Assembly: GCF_002813455.1 (NCBI RefSeq)
Contig: NZ_PHHE01000001.1
Coordinates: forward strand, 3,895,001 to 3,959,000
Length of the DNA stretch: 64,000 bases
Reading direction: 5' to 3'
From: Pseudomonas baetica
Lineage (GTDB): Bacteria > Pseudomonadota > Gammaproteobacteria > Pseudomonadales > Pseudomonadaceae
How positions within the stretch are numbered: the stretch's first letter is position 1; each line of letters opens with the position of its first letter. The notes beneath the pieces are model-generated. The model was not told the DNA's origin. It did no database searches and saw only the letters and a list, made by a program, of their open reading frames with translations. This document shows positions 35,077-45,943 of the stretch, one piece after another. A program made the position numbers and the translations under genes.

Positions 35077-36852
35077 ATGTCTGTCGGTTGGCTGCGCGCC
35101 TGTGCGCTGGTGATGTTGGGGCTGTTCAGCGTTAACGCGCTGGCCAAGGATAAAACCGCAATCGTGATCGGCGGCGGCCTGTCGGGTCTGACCGCCGCTT
35201 ACGAGCTGCAAAACAAAGGCTGGCAGGTGACCCTGCTGGAAGCCAAGCCAGGCATGGGCGGTCGCTCGGGCATGGCCACCAGCGAGTGGATCGGCAACGA
35301 CAAGACGCAGCCGGTGCTGAACAAGTACGTCTCGACGTTCAAGCTGGGCACCACGCCGGCCCCGGAATTCGTGCGTACCCCGGGTTATCTGATCGACGGC
35401 GAATATTTTTCCGCCGCTGATCTGGCGACCAAGCAACCGGCTACCGCCGAGGCCTTGAAGCGTTACCAGAAAACCCTCGACGACCTGGCGCGCTCGATTG
35501 ACGATCCGCAAAACCCGGCGGCGACCAACACCCTGCACGCACTGGACCAGATCAACGTGTCGAGCTGGCTCGACAAGCAGAACCTGCCGGCCACCGCGCG
35601 TCAGTTGATCAACCAGGACATCCGTACCCACTACGACGAGCCTTCGCGTCTGTCGCTGCTGTATTTCGCCCAGCAGAACCGCGTGTATCGCGGCGTCTCC
35701 GACCGTGACCTGCGCGCCTCGCGTCTGGTCGGCGGCAGCCAGGTGCTGGCGCAGGCCTTCGTCAAACAGATCAAGACCATCAAGACCAACTCGCCGGTTT
35801 CCGCTATCAGCCAGGACAAGGACGGCGTGACCGTCAAGGTCGGCAGTGTCGGTTATCAGGCCGATTACGTGGTGTTGGCCGTACCGCTGCGTGCGCTGAG
35901 CAAGATTCAGCTGACGCCGGCGCTGGATGCCCAGCATATGGCAGCGATCAAGGGCACCAACTACGGCTGGCGCGACCAGATCATGCTGAAGTTCAAGACG
36001 CCGGTTTGGGAAAGCAAGGCGCGCATGTCCGGCGAAATCTACAGCAACGCAGGTCTGGGCATGTTGTGGATCGAGCCGGCGCTGAAGGGCGGCGCCAACG
36101 TGGTGATCAACCTGTCCGGCGACAACTCCCGCGTGATGCAGGCGTTCGGCGACAAGCAGATGGTCGATCAGGTGCTGATCCGTCTGCACGCGTTTTATCC
36201 ACAGGCCCGTGGCTCGTTCACCGGTTATGAAATCCGTCGCTACAGCACCGACCCGTCGATGGGCGGCGCTTACCTGGCCTACGGCCCGGGCCAGATCAGC
36301 AAGTTCTGGCGTATCTGGGAACGCCCGCTGCAACGCGTAGCGTTCGCCGGCGAACACACCGACACCTTGTACCCTGGCACCCTGGAAGGCGCCTTGCGCA
36401 CCGGTCAGCGTGCAGCCAGCCAGGTTGAAGATCTGGCGGCAGGCAAATCGTTCGAACCGGCCAAAGTGGTGCCGGCCGCAGCAGCGGCAGGCGCGGCAGG
36501 TGCCGTGGCGGCGAAGAAGGGCAACTTCTTCAGCAATCTGTTTGGCGGTTCGGATGATGAGAAGAAGCCAGAGCCTGTGAAGGCGCCTGAGCCGGCTCCA
36601 GCGCCAGTAGCGCCTGCGCCAACCCCGGCACCTGCGCCAGCTCCGGTGGAAGCACCGAAGCCAGCGGCCCCGGTGAAAGCCGAGCCTGCGAAAAAAGCGG
36701 CGGCCAAGCCGGCAGCGAAGAAGCCTGCGGCCAAAACCGAAGCGAAAAAGCCAGCGGCGAAACCGGCGGCGAAAAAGGCTGAACCGGCGAAGAAGTCGGC
36801 GGCCAAGCCTGCAGCCAAGCCTGCGGCAACGACCGAGACCAAGGCGCAGTAA
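35077..36852 (+). CDS. Exported flavin-dependent amine oxidase with Ala/Lys/Pro-rich tail
   Basis: A 591-residue protein. Residues 1-23 look like a signal peptide ending NALA. A Rossmann FAD site IVIGGGLSGLTAAYEL follows, with GMGGRSGM, a VVLAVPL strand near residue 270 and the C-terminal FAD loop FAGEHTDTLYPGTLEGALRTG (in part). This is the flavin monoamine oxidase fold. From about residue 465 the tail is low-complexity (AAAAGAAGAVAAKKG, then Pro/Ala and Lys/Ala repeats), of unknown use. Substrate is unknown. No partner gene is adjacent; a terminator follows directly. Confidence 0.82.
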   Translation: MSVGWLRACALVMLGLFSVNALAKDKTAIVIGGGLSGLTAAYELQNKGWQVTLLEAKPGMGGRSGMATSEWIGNDKTQPVLNKYVSTFKLGTTPAPEFVRTPGYLIDGEYFSAADLATKQPATAEALKRYQKTLDDLARSIDDPQNPAATNTLHALDQINVSSWLDKQNLPATARQLINQDIRTHYDEPSRLSLLYFAQQNRVYRGVSDRDLRASRLVGGSQVLAQAFVKQIKTIKTNSPVSAISQDKDGVTVKVGSVGYQADYVVLAVPLRALSKIQLTPALDAQHMAAIKGTNYGWRDQIMLKFKTPVWESKARMSGEIYSNAGLGMLWIEPALKGGANVVINLSGDNSRVMQAFGDKQMVDQVLIRLHAFYPQARGSFTGYEIRRYSTDPSMGGAYLAYGPGQISKFWRIWERPLQRVAFAGEHTDTLYPGTLEGALRTGQRAASQVEDLAAGKSFEPAKVVPAAAAAGAAGAVAAKKGNFFSNLFGGSDDEKKPEPVKAPEPAPAPVAPAPTPAPAPAPVEAPKPAAPVKAEPAKKAAAKPAAKKPAAKTEAKKPAAKPAAKKAEPAKKSAAKPAAKPAATTETKAQ

Positions 36853-36870
36853 AGCCTTGCGGTGAATGAA

Positions 36871-36902
36871 GAAGCGCGGCGCTTATGCCGCGCTTTTTTT
36901 TG
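36871..36902 (+). terminator. Rho-independent terminator of the amine oxidase gene
   Basis: Stem AGCGCGGC/GCCGCGCT (8 bp, 6-base loop) directly followed by eight T, 20 bases after the stop codon. Confidence 0.93.
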
Positions 36903-36912
36903 CCTGAGCGAC

Positions 36913-37004
36913 CGCTTTCGCGAGCAAGCCCGCTCCCACATTTGACCGTATTTCTTCAGTTGGAATGCGATCACCTGTGGGCGCGGGCTTGCTCGCGAAG
37001 GGGC
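36913..37004. repeat. REP pair (REPIN)
   Basis: Inverted cores at 36917-36940 and 36976-37000. The second has GGGCGCGGGC instead of GGGAGCGGGC. Confidence 0.91.
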
Positions 37005-37117
37005 CGGCGCAGGCAACCCGATTCCATTGCCTTGTAATAACATCCCGCCACACTTTCGCCTTTAATCTTTCCTTAACACGCCACTTTCAGACTCTTGATC
37101 GTATTTCTCGATATTTC

Positions 37118-37137
37118 AAAGCGAAATTTTCCGCTTT
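37118..37137. promoter_or_regulatory. AT-rich dyad upstream of cytochrome b561
   Basis: AAAGCG (37118-37123) and CGCTTT (37132-37137) form a dyad inside an AT-rich stretch about 55 bases before the cytochrome start. It is a possible operator or promoter element. Otherwise the region 37006-37191 holds no gene or motif that I recognise. Confidence 0.35.
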
Positions 37138-37191
37138 AATTCGATAGATAACTCGCTAGTCTTGGTTCGCAGTTCTCACAGGATTTGGGCA

Positions 37192-37743
37192 ATGCAGCTA
37201 CGTAACTCTTCTTCGCGCTATGGTTGGGTCAGCATCTTCATGCACTGGGGTGTGGCGCTGGCGGTCTTCGGACTGTTTGCTCTCGGCCTGTGGATGGTAG
37301 CTCTGGATTACTACAGCACCTGGCGCAAAGACGCGCCGGATCTGCACAAGAGCATCGGTCTGGTACTGCTGGGTGTGATGGTGTTGCGGGTGCTGTGGCG
37401 CTTTCTCAGCCCACCGCCGCCGACGCTGCAAAGCTACAGCCGCATGACCCGAATTGGCGCCAAATTCGGCCATGGGTTTCTGTATTTCGCGCTGTTTGCT
37501 GTGATGCTTGCCGGTTACCTGATTTCCACCGCAGACGGTGTCGGGATCCCGGTGTTTGGCCTGTTTGAAGTTCCTGCACTGGTTTCCGGGCTACCGGATC
37601 AGGCAGATACCGCTGGGGTGATTCATCTCTGGCTGGCATGGGCACTGGTAATTTTTTCCGGTCTCCATGCGTTGGCAGCATTGAAGCACCACTTTATCGA
37701 TCGTGATGCGACTCTGACGCGAATGCTCGGTCGCAAAGCCTGA
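37192..37743 (+). CDS. Cytochrome b561 family protein
   Basis: A 183-residue inner-membrane di-haem cytochrome of the b561 type. Four helices are visible, with candidate haem ligands His18 in FMHWGVAL, His52 in [10 protein letters not shown], His146 in VIHLWLAW and His158 in GLHALAAL. It probably passes electrons between quinone and a periplasmic partner. The ATG at 37192 gives [12 protein letters not shown]; open frame upstream is not conserved. yceI follows after 31 bases, the usual pairing. Confidence 0.9.
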   Translation: MQLRNSSSRYGWVSIFMHWGVALAVFGLFALGLWMVALDYYSTWRKDAPDLHKSIGLVLLGVMVLRVLWRFLSPPPPTLQSYSRMTRIGAKFGHGFLYFALFAVMLAGYLISTADGVGIPVFGLFEVPALVSGLPDQADTAGVIHLWLAWALVIFSGLHALAALKHHFIDRDATLTRMLGRKA

Positions 37744-37774
37744 AATTCAACCTCGACTCAAAGGAAAAGAAAGC

Positions 37775-38353
37775 ATGTTGAAAAAGACTCTGGCCGCTCT
37801 GGCAATCGGTTCTGCACTGCTCTCGGCTGGTCAGGCCATGGCTGCGGACTACAAAATCGACAAGGAAGGCCAGCACGCCTTCGTTGACTGGAAAATCAGC
37901 CACCTGGGTTACAGCTTCATCCACGGTACGTTCAAAGATTTCGACGGTACTTTCTCCTGGGATTCGGCCAAGCCTGAAGCCAGCAAGATTTCCGTTGACG
38001 TGAAAACCGCCAGCCTGTGGTCGAACCACGCCGAGCGTGACAAGCACATCGCCAGCAAAGATTTCCTGGATGTGGGCAAATTCGCTGACGCCAAGTTCGT
38101 CTCCACCGCCGTCAAATCGACCGGTGACAAGACCGCTGACGTGACCGGTGATCTGACCCTGCATGGTGTGACCAAGCCTGTGACCTTCAAGGCCACGTTC
38201 AACGGCGAAGGCAAGGATCCATGGGGCGGCGAGCGCGCTGGCTTCAACGCCAAAACCACCCTCAACCTGAACGATTTCGGGATCAAGGGCCCAGGTCCTT
38301 CCTCGCAAACCGCGGATCTGGACATCTCGCTGGAAGGCGTGAAAGTTAAATAA
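37775..38353 (+). CDS. yceI: YceI family periplasmic protein
   Basis: A 192-residue exported lipocalin-like protein that binds isoprenoids such as a ubiquinone precursor. Residues 1-23 are a signal peptide ([20 protein letters not shown], ending AMA). The mature part has the YceI pattern [22 protein letters not shown] (in part), SAWF-like [13 protein letters not shown] and the C-terminal [14 protein letters not shown]. It is coupled to cytochrome b561 and has an AAAGGAAAAG ribosome-binding site. Confidence 0.93.
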   Translation: MLKKTLAALAIGSALLSAGQAMAADYKIDKEGQHAFVDWKISHLGYSFIHGTFKDFDGTFSWDSAKPEASKISVDVKTASLWSNHAERDKHIASKDFLDVGKFADAKFVSTAVKSTGDKTADVTGDLTLHGVTKPVTFKATFNGEGKDPWGGERAGFNAKTTLNLNDFGIKGPGPSSQTADLDISLEGVKVK

Positions 38354-38368
38354 CTTTCCCCCGCCACA

Positions 38369-38407
38369 CAAAAACGCCCCCGGTCGAAAGGCCGGGGGCG
38401 TTTTTTA
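38369..38407 (+). terminator. Rho-independent terminator after yceI
   Basis: AAAAACGCCCCCGG/CCGGGGGCGTTTTTT hairpin with a TCGAAAGG-type centre, a strong stem with T-tail (and A-run for the reverse direction). Confidence 0.95.
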
Positions 38408-38427
38408 TTGCCTGCGACACACACATC

Positions 38428-38523
38428 CCCTGTGGGAGCGAGCCTGCTCGCGAAGGCGGCGGGTCAGTCAGCAATGATGTTGGCTGAATGACCGCTTTCG
38501 CGAGCAGGCTCGCTCCCACAGGG
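38428..38523. repeat. REP pair (REPIN) between yceI and rhlE
   Basis: Inverted cores at 38432-38453 and 38495-38518, between the terminators of two converging genes. Confidence 0.93.
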
Positions 38524-38554
38524 GAAATACGGTGATTCAGGGGTATTTGTGGCG

Positions 38555-38600
38555 CCATAAAAAATGCCCCGGCTCTTGCGAGGCGGGGCATTTTTTATGG
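38555..38600 (-). terminator. Rho-independent terminator of the rhlE-like gene
   Basis: A 16-bp stem CCATAAAAAATGCCCC/GGGGCATTTTTTATGG with a 14-base loop. On the minus strand it follows the helicase stop by about 10 bases. Confidence 0.93.
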
Positions 38601-38610
38601 CGGCGTTAAC

Positions 38611-40497
38611 TCAGCGATTGCGGGTGAGCAATGCCGGTTTTTCACCGCGCGGGCGGGTTGGCAGTTGATCGAGCTGCTCAGGTGTCGGGAAGCGGTCGGC
38701 TTTCGATTCCTTGTGCATGATCTTTGGGCCGTTGCTGCGCGGGTTCTGCACTGCTGGCTCGCTACGTGGCTGATCGTCACGGGCCGGGCGGCGGTTGCGC
38801 GAGGACGAGGATGAGTCGTCGCGACGACCCGACTGACCATCACGCGGTGCGCCGTTGCGCGGGCCGCTGCGTTTGGCTGGCGGGGTGCCAGTGCTCGAAC
38901 CGTTGCTGTTGCGCGGGCCGTTTTGGCGACCTTGCGACTGACCGCCGCGTGGTGCGCCGGTGCCAGCGCCTGCGCCCTGAGCCGGTGCGCCTGGACGACG
39001 GCCGCGGCCGCCGGCTGGAGCAGGCTTGGGCACGTAGTCAACGCGGTTACCGAAGTTATCGATATCGTCGTCGAGGAACTCGTCCGGAGCGCGATCAGCC
39101 GCAGCGCGTGGCGGCTGCGATGGCTGACGCTGTTCGCGGGCCGGAGTACCTTCGCGCGGCTTCTGTTGACGGGCAGGACGCTCGCCACGTTCACCGGCCG
39201 GTTTTTCCTTGCCCTTGTCCTTGCCTTTGTCTTTACGACCGCCGCCACCGCCGCCGCCATTCGGGCCGTCACCGCGTGGGCCACGGGAATTGCGTGGGTT
39301 ACGCACGTCCGGACGCTCGCGCACTTCAGGCTTCTCGGCCTCGATGGTGCTGGAGTCGAAACCCATCAGGTCGCCGTCGGCGATCTTCTGCTTGGTCATG
39401 CGCTCGATGCTTTTCAGCAGCTTTTCTTCGTCCGGTGCGACCAGCGAGATCGCTTCGCCCGAGCGACCGGCACGGCCAGTACGGCCGATACGGTGCACGT
39501 AGTCTTCATCGACGTTTGGCAGTTCGAAGTTGACCACGTGTGGCAACTGGTCGATGTCCAGACCACGCGCGGCGATGTCGGTAGCCACCAGAATGCGCAC
39601 TTCGCCAGCCTTGAAGTCGGCCAGGGCTTTGGTGCGAGCGTTCTGGCTCTTGTTGCCGTGAATCGCGACAGCCGGCAGACCGTGCTTGTCGAGGTACTCG
39701 GCCAGACGGTTGGCGCCGTGCTTGGTACGGGTGAACACCAGCACCTGTTCCCACGCGCCCGCGGTGATCAGGTGAGCCAGCAGCGCACGCTTGTGGCTGG
39801 CCGGCAGACGGAATACGCGCTGTTCGATGCGCTCGACCGTGGTATTCGGCGGCGTGACTTCGATGCGTTCCGGGTTGTGCAGCAGCTTGCCGGCAAGGTC
39901 GGTGATGTCTTTGGAGAACGTCGCCGAGAACAGCAGGTTCTGGCGCTTGGACGGCAGGCGTGCGAGGACTTTCTTCACGTCGTGCACGAAGCCCATGTCG
40001 AGCATGCGGTCAGCTTCGTCGAGCACGAGGATTTCAACGTGGGACAGATCGACGCTGCCCTGGCCGCACAGGTCGAGCAAACGACCCGGGCAGGCGACGA
40101 GGACGTCGACGCCACGGGACATGGCCTGAACCTGCGGGTTCATGCCGACGCCGCCGAAGATGCAGGCGCTGACGAATTTCAGGTCACGGGCGTAGATCTT
40201 GAAGCTCTCGTGAACCTGGGCCGCGAGTTCGCGGGTCGGGGTCAGGACCAGTACGCGCGGTTGGCGCGGGCCATGACGCTGGGATTTGTCCGGGTGACCG
40301 TTGGGGAACAACCGCTCCAGAATCGGAAGGGCGAAACCGCCGGTTTTACCAGTACCTGTCTGAGCCGCAACCATCAGGTCGCGACCTTGCAACACGGCGG
40401 GAATAGCCCGCTGTTGCACCGGAGTAGGCTCGGTATAGCCCGCATCTTCGATGGCGCGGACTAAAGCCTCGGAGAGACCGAGGGAAGCAAAGGACAT
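38611..40497 (-). CDS. rhlE: DEAD-box ATP-dependent RNA helicase (RhlE type)
   Basis: A 628-residue RNA helicase. All motifs are visible: Q motif [10 protein letters not shown], motif [27 protein letters not shown] and the C-terminal [13 protein letters not shown]. After about residue 395 comes a long basic low-complexity tail rich in Gly, Arg, Pro, Asn and Gln ([17 protein letters not shown]), which likely binds RNA. The ATG at 40497 gives [20 protein letters not shown]. The open frame upstream (to 40719) is not conserved and is better seen as a 5' leader. Such helicases help ribosome assembly and mRNA turnover in the cold. Confidence 0.93.
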   Translation of the reverse strand: MSFASLGLSEALVRAIEDAGYTEPTPVQQRAIPAVLQGRDLMVAAQTGTGKTGGFALPILERLFPNGHPDKSQRHGPRQPRVLVLTPTRELAAQVHESFKIYARDLKFVSACIFGGVGMNPQVQAMSRGVDVLVACPGRLLDLCGQGSVDLSHVEILVLDEADRMLDMGFVHDVKKVLARLPSKRQNLLFSATFSKDITDLAGKLLHNPERIEVTPPNTTVERIEQRVFRLPASHKRALLAHLITAGAWEQVLVFTRTKHGANRLAEYLDKHGLPAVAIHGNKSQNARTKALADFKAGEVRILVATDIAARGLDIDQLPHVVNFELPNVDEDYVHRIGRTGRAGRSGEAISLVAPDEEKLLKSIERMTKQKIADGDLMGFDSSTIEAEKPEVRERPDVRNPRNSRGPRGDGPNGGGGGGGRKDKGKDKGKEKPAGERGERPARQQKPREGTPAREQRQPSQPPRAAADRAPDEFLDDDIDNFGNRVDYVPKPAPAGGRGRRPGAPAQGAGAGTGAPRGGQSQGRQNGPRNSNGSSTGTPPAKRSGPRNGAPRDGQSGRRDDSSSSSRNRRPARDDQPRSEPAVQNPRSNGPKIMHKESKADRFPTPEQLDQLPTRPRGEKPALLTRNR

Positions 40498-40719
40498 GAG
40501 TAATCCTGTTTTAGTTAGGGCTTGGCCCAATGGGAGTCTTGCCTGGCGCGAATGGCGTTTAAGAGGACGCAATCCCGTCCGGTCCTGCTGCGGTTCCGAA
40601 GGCACGTCTGGAGTGCTCGCGCGGGCTGCAAAGCTGCGCTGTAGCGGGTCGAGAGGCCTGTTACGGTTCCGGGCGTCCGGGCGTGAGCCTGGCGGGAACG
40701 CCGGAGTATAACAGAGCAA

Positions 40720-41532
40720 TCACCGCGCGCTGCTTTCCTGCTGCTCAACGGTTTTGCTGTTGGCCGAGACATTGCCCAGCGGCGCGGCCCCGACAGGCGC
40801 TGCGCCATAGCGAGCACTCAATTCGGCGTAGGCCGGTTCGCGCTTGAAACGCTTGAGTTCGGCACCGAAGCGTTGCACCAGCAAATCCATGCCGGCATTG
40901 CGCCGAACCGCAAGAAACTGGCTCTGGCGGCTAATGACTGTAGGGTTTTCGCTGATCTGATCGCGAATATTCAACTGATCGAGCAAATGCTGACCGACGC
41001 GGCGATCAGTGATGAGCAAGTCGATACGGCCGCGTAGCAGTTTGCCGAAGTTGGCTTCGTGGGTCGGTGCCGGTTCACGGGTAAACAGCGTCGATTCGCT
41101 GAAGTCGGGGCTGTACAGATAGCCCGGCGAAGTGCCAATGGTCAGGCCTTTGAGTTCTTCGAGTTTGCTGAAAGGGTGTGGCCGGTCGTTGGCATAGAAC
41201 ATCACGAACTCGACATCCGACAGCGGTTCGCTGGGGTAAAGCAGGGTGGCGTCGCGCTCGTCGCTGTGAAAGATGTCCAGCGCGCCGTCAGCCTGGCCGG
41301 TTTCCAGCATCGACAGACAGCGTTTCCACGGCAGAAATTGCCATTCGACTTCTATGCCCAGGCGCTTGAACACGATTGCGGTGGTTTCGTAGTCCAGGCC
41401 GAGGCTCTTGCCGTTCTCCTCGTAGACGTAAGGCGCCCACGGTTCGGTGACGATACGCAACTTCTCGCCTCGAGCGGCGAAGCTCAGGCAAGCAAAAACC
41501 AGCACGGCGAATAACTGCGTGATCAAGGGCAT
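40720..41532 (-). CDS. Periplasmic substrate-binding protein (SBP family 3 type)
   Basis: A 270-residue exported protein. The signal peptide covers residues 1-22 (MPLITQLFAVLVFACLSFAA), followed by a bilobed amino-acid-type solute-binding domain: LRIVTEPWAPYVYEENGK, LGLDYETTAIVFKRLGIEVEW and the hinge RIDLLITDRRVGQHLL (quoted in part). No ABC permease or ATPase gene is adjacent, so it may be an orphan binding protein or a sensor-like relative. The ligand is unknown. Confidence 0.85.
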   Translation of the reverse strand: MPLITQLFAVLVFACLSFAARGEKLRIVTEPWAPYVYEENGKSLGLDYETTAIVFKRLGIEVEWQFLPWKRCLSMLETGQADGALDIFHSDERDATLLYPSEPLSDVEFVMFYANDRPHPFSKLEELKGLTIGTSPGYLYSPDFSESTLFTREPAPTHEANFGKLLRGRIDLLITDRRVGQHLLDQLNIRDQISENPTVISRQSQFLAVRRNAGMDLLVQRFGAELKRFKREPAYAELSARYGAAPVGAAPLGNVSANSKTVEQQESSAR

Positions 41533-41606
41533 GGCTTGAGATTACGACGAGAAACGCGAAAGAGCCAGAAAGTGCCTGCACAAGCTCTGTCTCGGGCCTT
41601 TAAAAG

Positions 41607-41690
41607 CAAAAGATCGCAGCCTTCGGCAGCTCCTGCAGGGTGAACTAAATCCCAATGTAGGAGCTGCCGAAGGCTGCGATCTTTTGATCT
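41607..41690. repeat. Second-type inverted repeat (same family as 31625-31700)
   Basis: AGATCGCAGCCTTCGGCAGC and its complement flank a spacer of about 25 bases; the first copy has TCCTGCA where the other has TCCTACA. Confidence 0.92.
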
Positions 41691-41725
41691 GGCTTGTAGC
41701 TTTCAGCTTGAAGCTTGTAGCTGCT

Positions 41726-42571
41726 TCAGCGCGGCAACTTCAGGTTATTCCAGATCGCCAGGCTAGGTTCGGCCTGGTTCATGGAATAGAAGTGCAGCCC
41801 TGGTGCGCCGCCTTGTAGCAGGCGTTCGCACATCTCGCTGACGACTTGCTCGCCAAAGCGCTGAATGCTTTGCGTGTCATCGCCGTAGGCTTCCAGTTGC
41901 TTGCGGATCCAGCGCGGAATTTCCGCACCGCAGGCATCGGAGAAACGCGCGAGTTTGCTGTAGTTGGTGATCGGCATGATCCCCGGCACGATCGGCAGAT
42001 CCACACCCTGCGCCTGCAAACGGTCGACGAAGTAGAAGTAGCTGTCGGCGTTGAAGAAGTACTGAGTGATCGCACTGTCGGCGCCGGAGCGGGCCTTGCG
42101 CACGAAGTTGGCGAGATCGTCTTCGTAATTGCGTGCTTGCGGATGCATCTCCGGGTAAGCAGCAACTTCGATGTGGAAATGATCGCCGGTTTCTTCGCGA
42201 ATGAATTCAACCAGTTCATTGGCGTGACGCAGCTCACCACTGGTCATGCCCATGCCGGAAGGCAGGTCGCCACGCAGGGCAACGATGCGCTTGATGCCGG
42301 CAGCCTTGTACTCGTTCAGCAGGCCGCGCAGGTCGTCCTTGCTGTCGCCGACGCACGACAGGTGCGGTGCGGCCGGTACTTTGACTTCGCTTTCCAGTTG
42401 CAGAACGGTGTTGAGGGTGCGATCACGGGTCGAACCACCAGCGCCATAGGTGCAGGAGAAGAAATCGGGATTGTACGTTGCCAACTGACGGGCAACGTTG
42501 AGCAGCTTTTCATGCCCAGCATCGGTCTTGGTCGGGAAGAACTCGAAGCTGTAGCGACGGTCTTGGGACAT
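41726..42571 (-). CDS. metF: 5,10-methylenetetrahydrofolate reductase
   Basis: A 281-residue FAD enzyme that reduces methylene-THF to methyl-THF for methionine synthesis. The barrel motifs YSFEFFPTKT, TYGAGGSTRDRT, RGDLPSGMGM, AAYPEMHPQA and DSAITQYFFNAD are intact. I chose the ATG at 42571 because AAGGG lies 7 bases upstream; an ATG two codons earlier leaves too little room. It follows ahcY on the same strand, after a REPIN, and both serve the methionine/SAM cycle. Confidence 0.95.
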   Translation of the reverse strand: MSQDRRYSFEFFPTKTDAGHEKLLNVARQLATYNPDFFSCTYGAGGSTRDRTLNTVLQLESEVKVPAAPHLSCVGDSKDDLRGLLNEYKAAGIKRIVALRGDLPSGMGMTSGELRHANELVEFIREETGDHFHIEVAAYPEMHPQARNYEDDLANFVRKARSGADSAITQYFFNADSYFYFVDRLQAQGVDLPIVPGIMPITNYSKLARFSDACGAEIPRWIRKQLEAYGDDTQSIQRFGEQVVSEMCERLLQGGAPGLHFYSMNQAEPSLAIWNNLKLPR

Positions 42572-42613
42572 GGTCATACCCTTGGAAACAAGAACCTTCG
42601 AGGCGCTGCAATC

Positions 42614-42723
42614 CCTTGTGGGAGCGAGCCTGCTCGCGAAAGCGCTGGGTCAGACAACGCGGATACTGAATGATAAACCGCCTTCGTCGGATCGCCGCCC
42701 GGAGCAGGCTCGCTCCCACAGGG
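42614..42723. repeat. REP pair with one degenerate copy
   Basis: An intact core at 42618-42640 faces a degraded copy at about 42682-42720, in which TCGGATCGCCGCCC interrupts the TTCG...GAGCAGGCTCGCTCC pattern. Confidence 0.85.
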
Positions 42724-42741
42724 AGAGCGAGCAAGCGCCTG

Positions 42742-44351
<1,610 letters not shown>

Positions 44352-44471
44352 AGGGTTTCTGTCGGCCAAATGAAGATCGCTAATGGCGACCATAGTAGAA
44401 GCCGCATGGAGCATGACCGCTCAGTCTGCCAAGATAGCGTCCATCATTGGGCAAGACACTCAGGAGTGAAG

Positions 44472-44879
44472 ATGAATTTCCACACCCGCAAATGGGTAAA
44501 ACCCGAAGACCTGAACCCCAACGGCACCCTGTTCGGCGGCAGCCTGCTGCGCTGGATCGACGAAGAAGCGGCGATCTACGCCATCGTCCAGTTGGGCAAT
44601 CAGCGCGTGGTGACCAAGTACATCTCCGAAATCAACTTCGTCAGCGCCTCGCGCCAGGGCGACATCATCGAACTGGGTATCACCGCCACCGAGTTTGGCC
44701 GCACCTCGATCACCCTGACCTGTGAAGTGCGCAACAAGATCACCCGCAAGAGCATTCTCACCGTCGAAAAAATGGTTTTCGTCAACCTCGGCGAAGACGG
44801 CTTGCCGGCCCCGCACGGGCGCACCGAGATCAGGTATGTCAAAGACCAGTTCAAGGAAGATGAATCGCTCACTAACTGA
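44472..44879 (+). CDS. Acyl-CoA thioesterase (YciA-type hotdog fold)
   Basis: A 135-residue hotdog-fold thioesterase. The family core LNPNGTLFGGSLLRWIDEEAA contains the catalytic Asp of the hotdog type (quoted to 20 here: NPNGTLFGGSLLRWIDEEAA). Further blocks are ASRQGDIIELGI and RTSITLTCEVRNK. The ATG at 44472 has AGGAG six bases upstream; open frame before that is not conserved. It hydrolyses acyl-CoA esters; chain preference cannot be told from the sequence. It is divergent from ahcY and monocistronic. Confidence 0.9.
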   Translation: MNFHTRKWVKPEDLNPNGTLFGGSLLRWIDEEAAIYAIVQLGNQRVVTKYISEINFVSASRQGDIIELGITATEFGRTSITLTCEVRNKITRKSILTVEKMVFVNLGEDGLPAPHGRTEIRYVKDQFKEDESLTN

Positions 44880-44892
44880 TATCGGCGTTGGC

Positions 44893-44961
44893 CTCTTCGC
44901 GAGCAGGCTCGCTCCCACATTTGGAATGCGTTCCCCTGTGGGAGCGGGCTTGCTCGCGAAT
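44893..44961. repeat. REP pair (REPIN) after the thioesterase gene
   Basis: Inverted cores at 44896-44918 and 44937-44960. This is the last REP in the window; none was found from here to 64000. Confidence 0.92.
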
Positions 44962-45055
44962 GCGGTTGTGCAGCCACCGAATCTTTATCTGGCCACTGAA
45001 CAGTCGTGAGCCGCGGGAGTCGTAGGTAAACACCACCCCCACCGGTTCCCACGCC

Positions 45056-45943
45056 ATGACCACCCCGACAGACGGCAAGACCCCCGACCTCTCGACCGAA
45101 GAAAAACACGAAGTCGAGAAAAGCCAGCCGCCCCGCGCGGCGGTGCTGCATGAAATCATCCGCACCCAAGGCGATCAGGAACTGGAGCGCAGCATTGCTG
45201 CGCTGTGGTGGTCGGCACTGGCAGCCGGGTTGACCATGGGCTTGTCGCTGATGGGCATGGGGCTGCTCACTTCGCGGTTGCCCGACGGCGACGAATTCAA
45301 GGTGATTGCCAGTTTCGGCTACTGCGCAGGCTTTCTCGCGGTGATTCTCGCCCGCCAGCAACTGTTCACCGAAAACACCCTGACTGCCGTGCTGCCAGTG
45401 ATGACCAAACCGACCCTGCTCAATGTCGGCCGGCTTGTTCGCCTTTGGACCGTGGTGCTGTTTGGCAATCTGTGCGGCACGATTCTGGTGGCGTACGTGA
45501 TGCTGGAATTGCCGATCTTCGACACCAAGACGGATCACGCCTTCCTCGAAATCGGCCGCAAAGTCATGGAAAACCACGCCAGCCAGATGTTCGCCAAGGG
45601 CATCGTGTCCGGCTGGATGATCGCCACCATGGTCTGGATGATCCCGTCCATGGAAAGCGCGAAGATGTGGATCATCATCCTCATCACGTACCTGATGGCG
45701 CTCGGCGATTTCACCCATATCGTGGTGGGTTCGGCGGAGGTGTCTTATCTGGTGTTTGCCGGCGAGTTGCCGTGGAGTGATTTCTGGATGGTATTTGCCG
45801 GGCCGACATTGGCGGGGAATATCATCGGCGGCAGTTTCATCTTCGCCTTGATCAGCCATGCGCAGATTCGCAGCGAAAGCGGCAAACCGAAGGAGTCTGC
45901 GGATCAGGCGCAAGAGCCCGATCCGCAGCAGATCAAAAAATGA
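45056..45943 (+). CDS. Formate/nitrite transporter family protein (YfdC-like)
   Basis: A 295-residue membrane channel of the FNT family. A charged N-terminal region (about 55 residues) precedes six helices: ALWWSALAAGLTMGLSLMGM, then FGYCAGFLAVILARQQLFTENTL with the family's FTEN loop, and later GIVSGWMIATMVWM and FAGPTLAGNIIGG. YfdC-like members differ from FocA/NirC in pore residues and their substrate is not known. It converges on the antiporter gene with no gap. Confidence 0.88.
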   Translation: MTTPTDGKTPDLSTEEKHEVEKSQPPRAAVLHEIIRTQGDQELERSIAALWWSALAAGLTMGLSLMGMGLLTSRLPDGDEFKVIASFGYCAGFLAVILARQQLFTENTLTAVLPVMTKPTLLNVGRLVRLWTVVLFGNLCGTILVAYVMLELPIFDTKTDHAFLEIGRKVMENHASQMFAKGIVSGWMIATMVWMIPSMESAKMWIIILITYLMALGDFTHIVVGSAEVSYLVFAGELPWSDFWMVFAGPTLAGNIIGGSFIFALISHAQIRSESGKPKESADQAQEPDPQQIKK

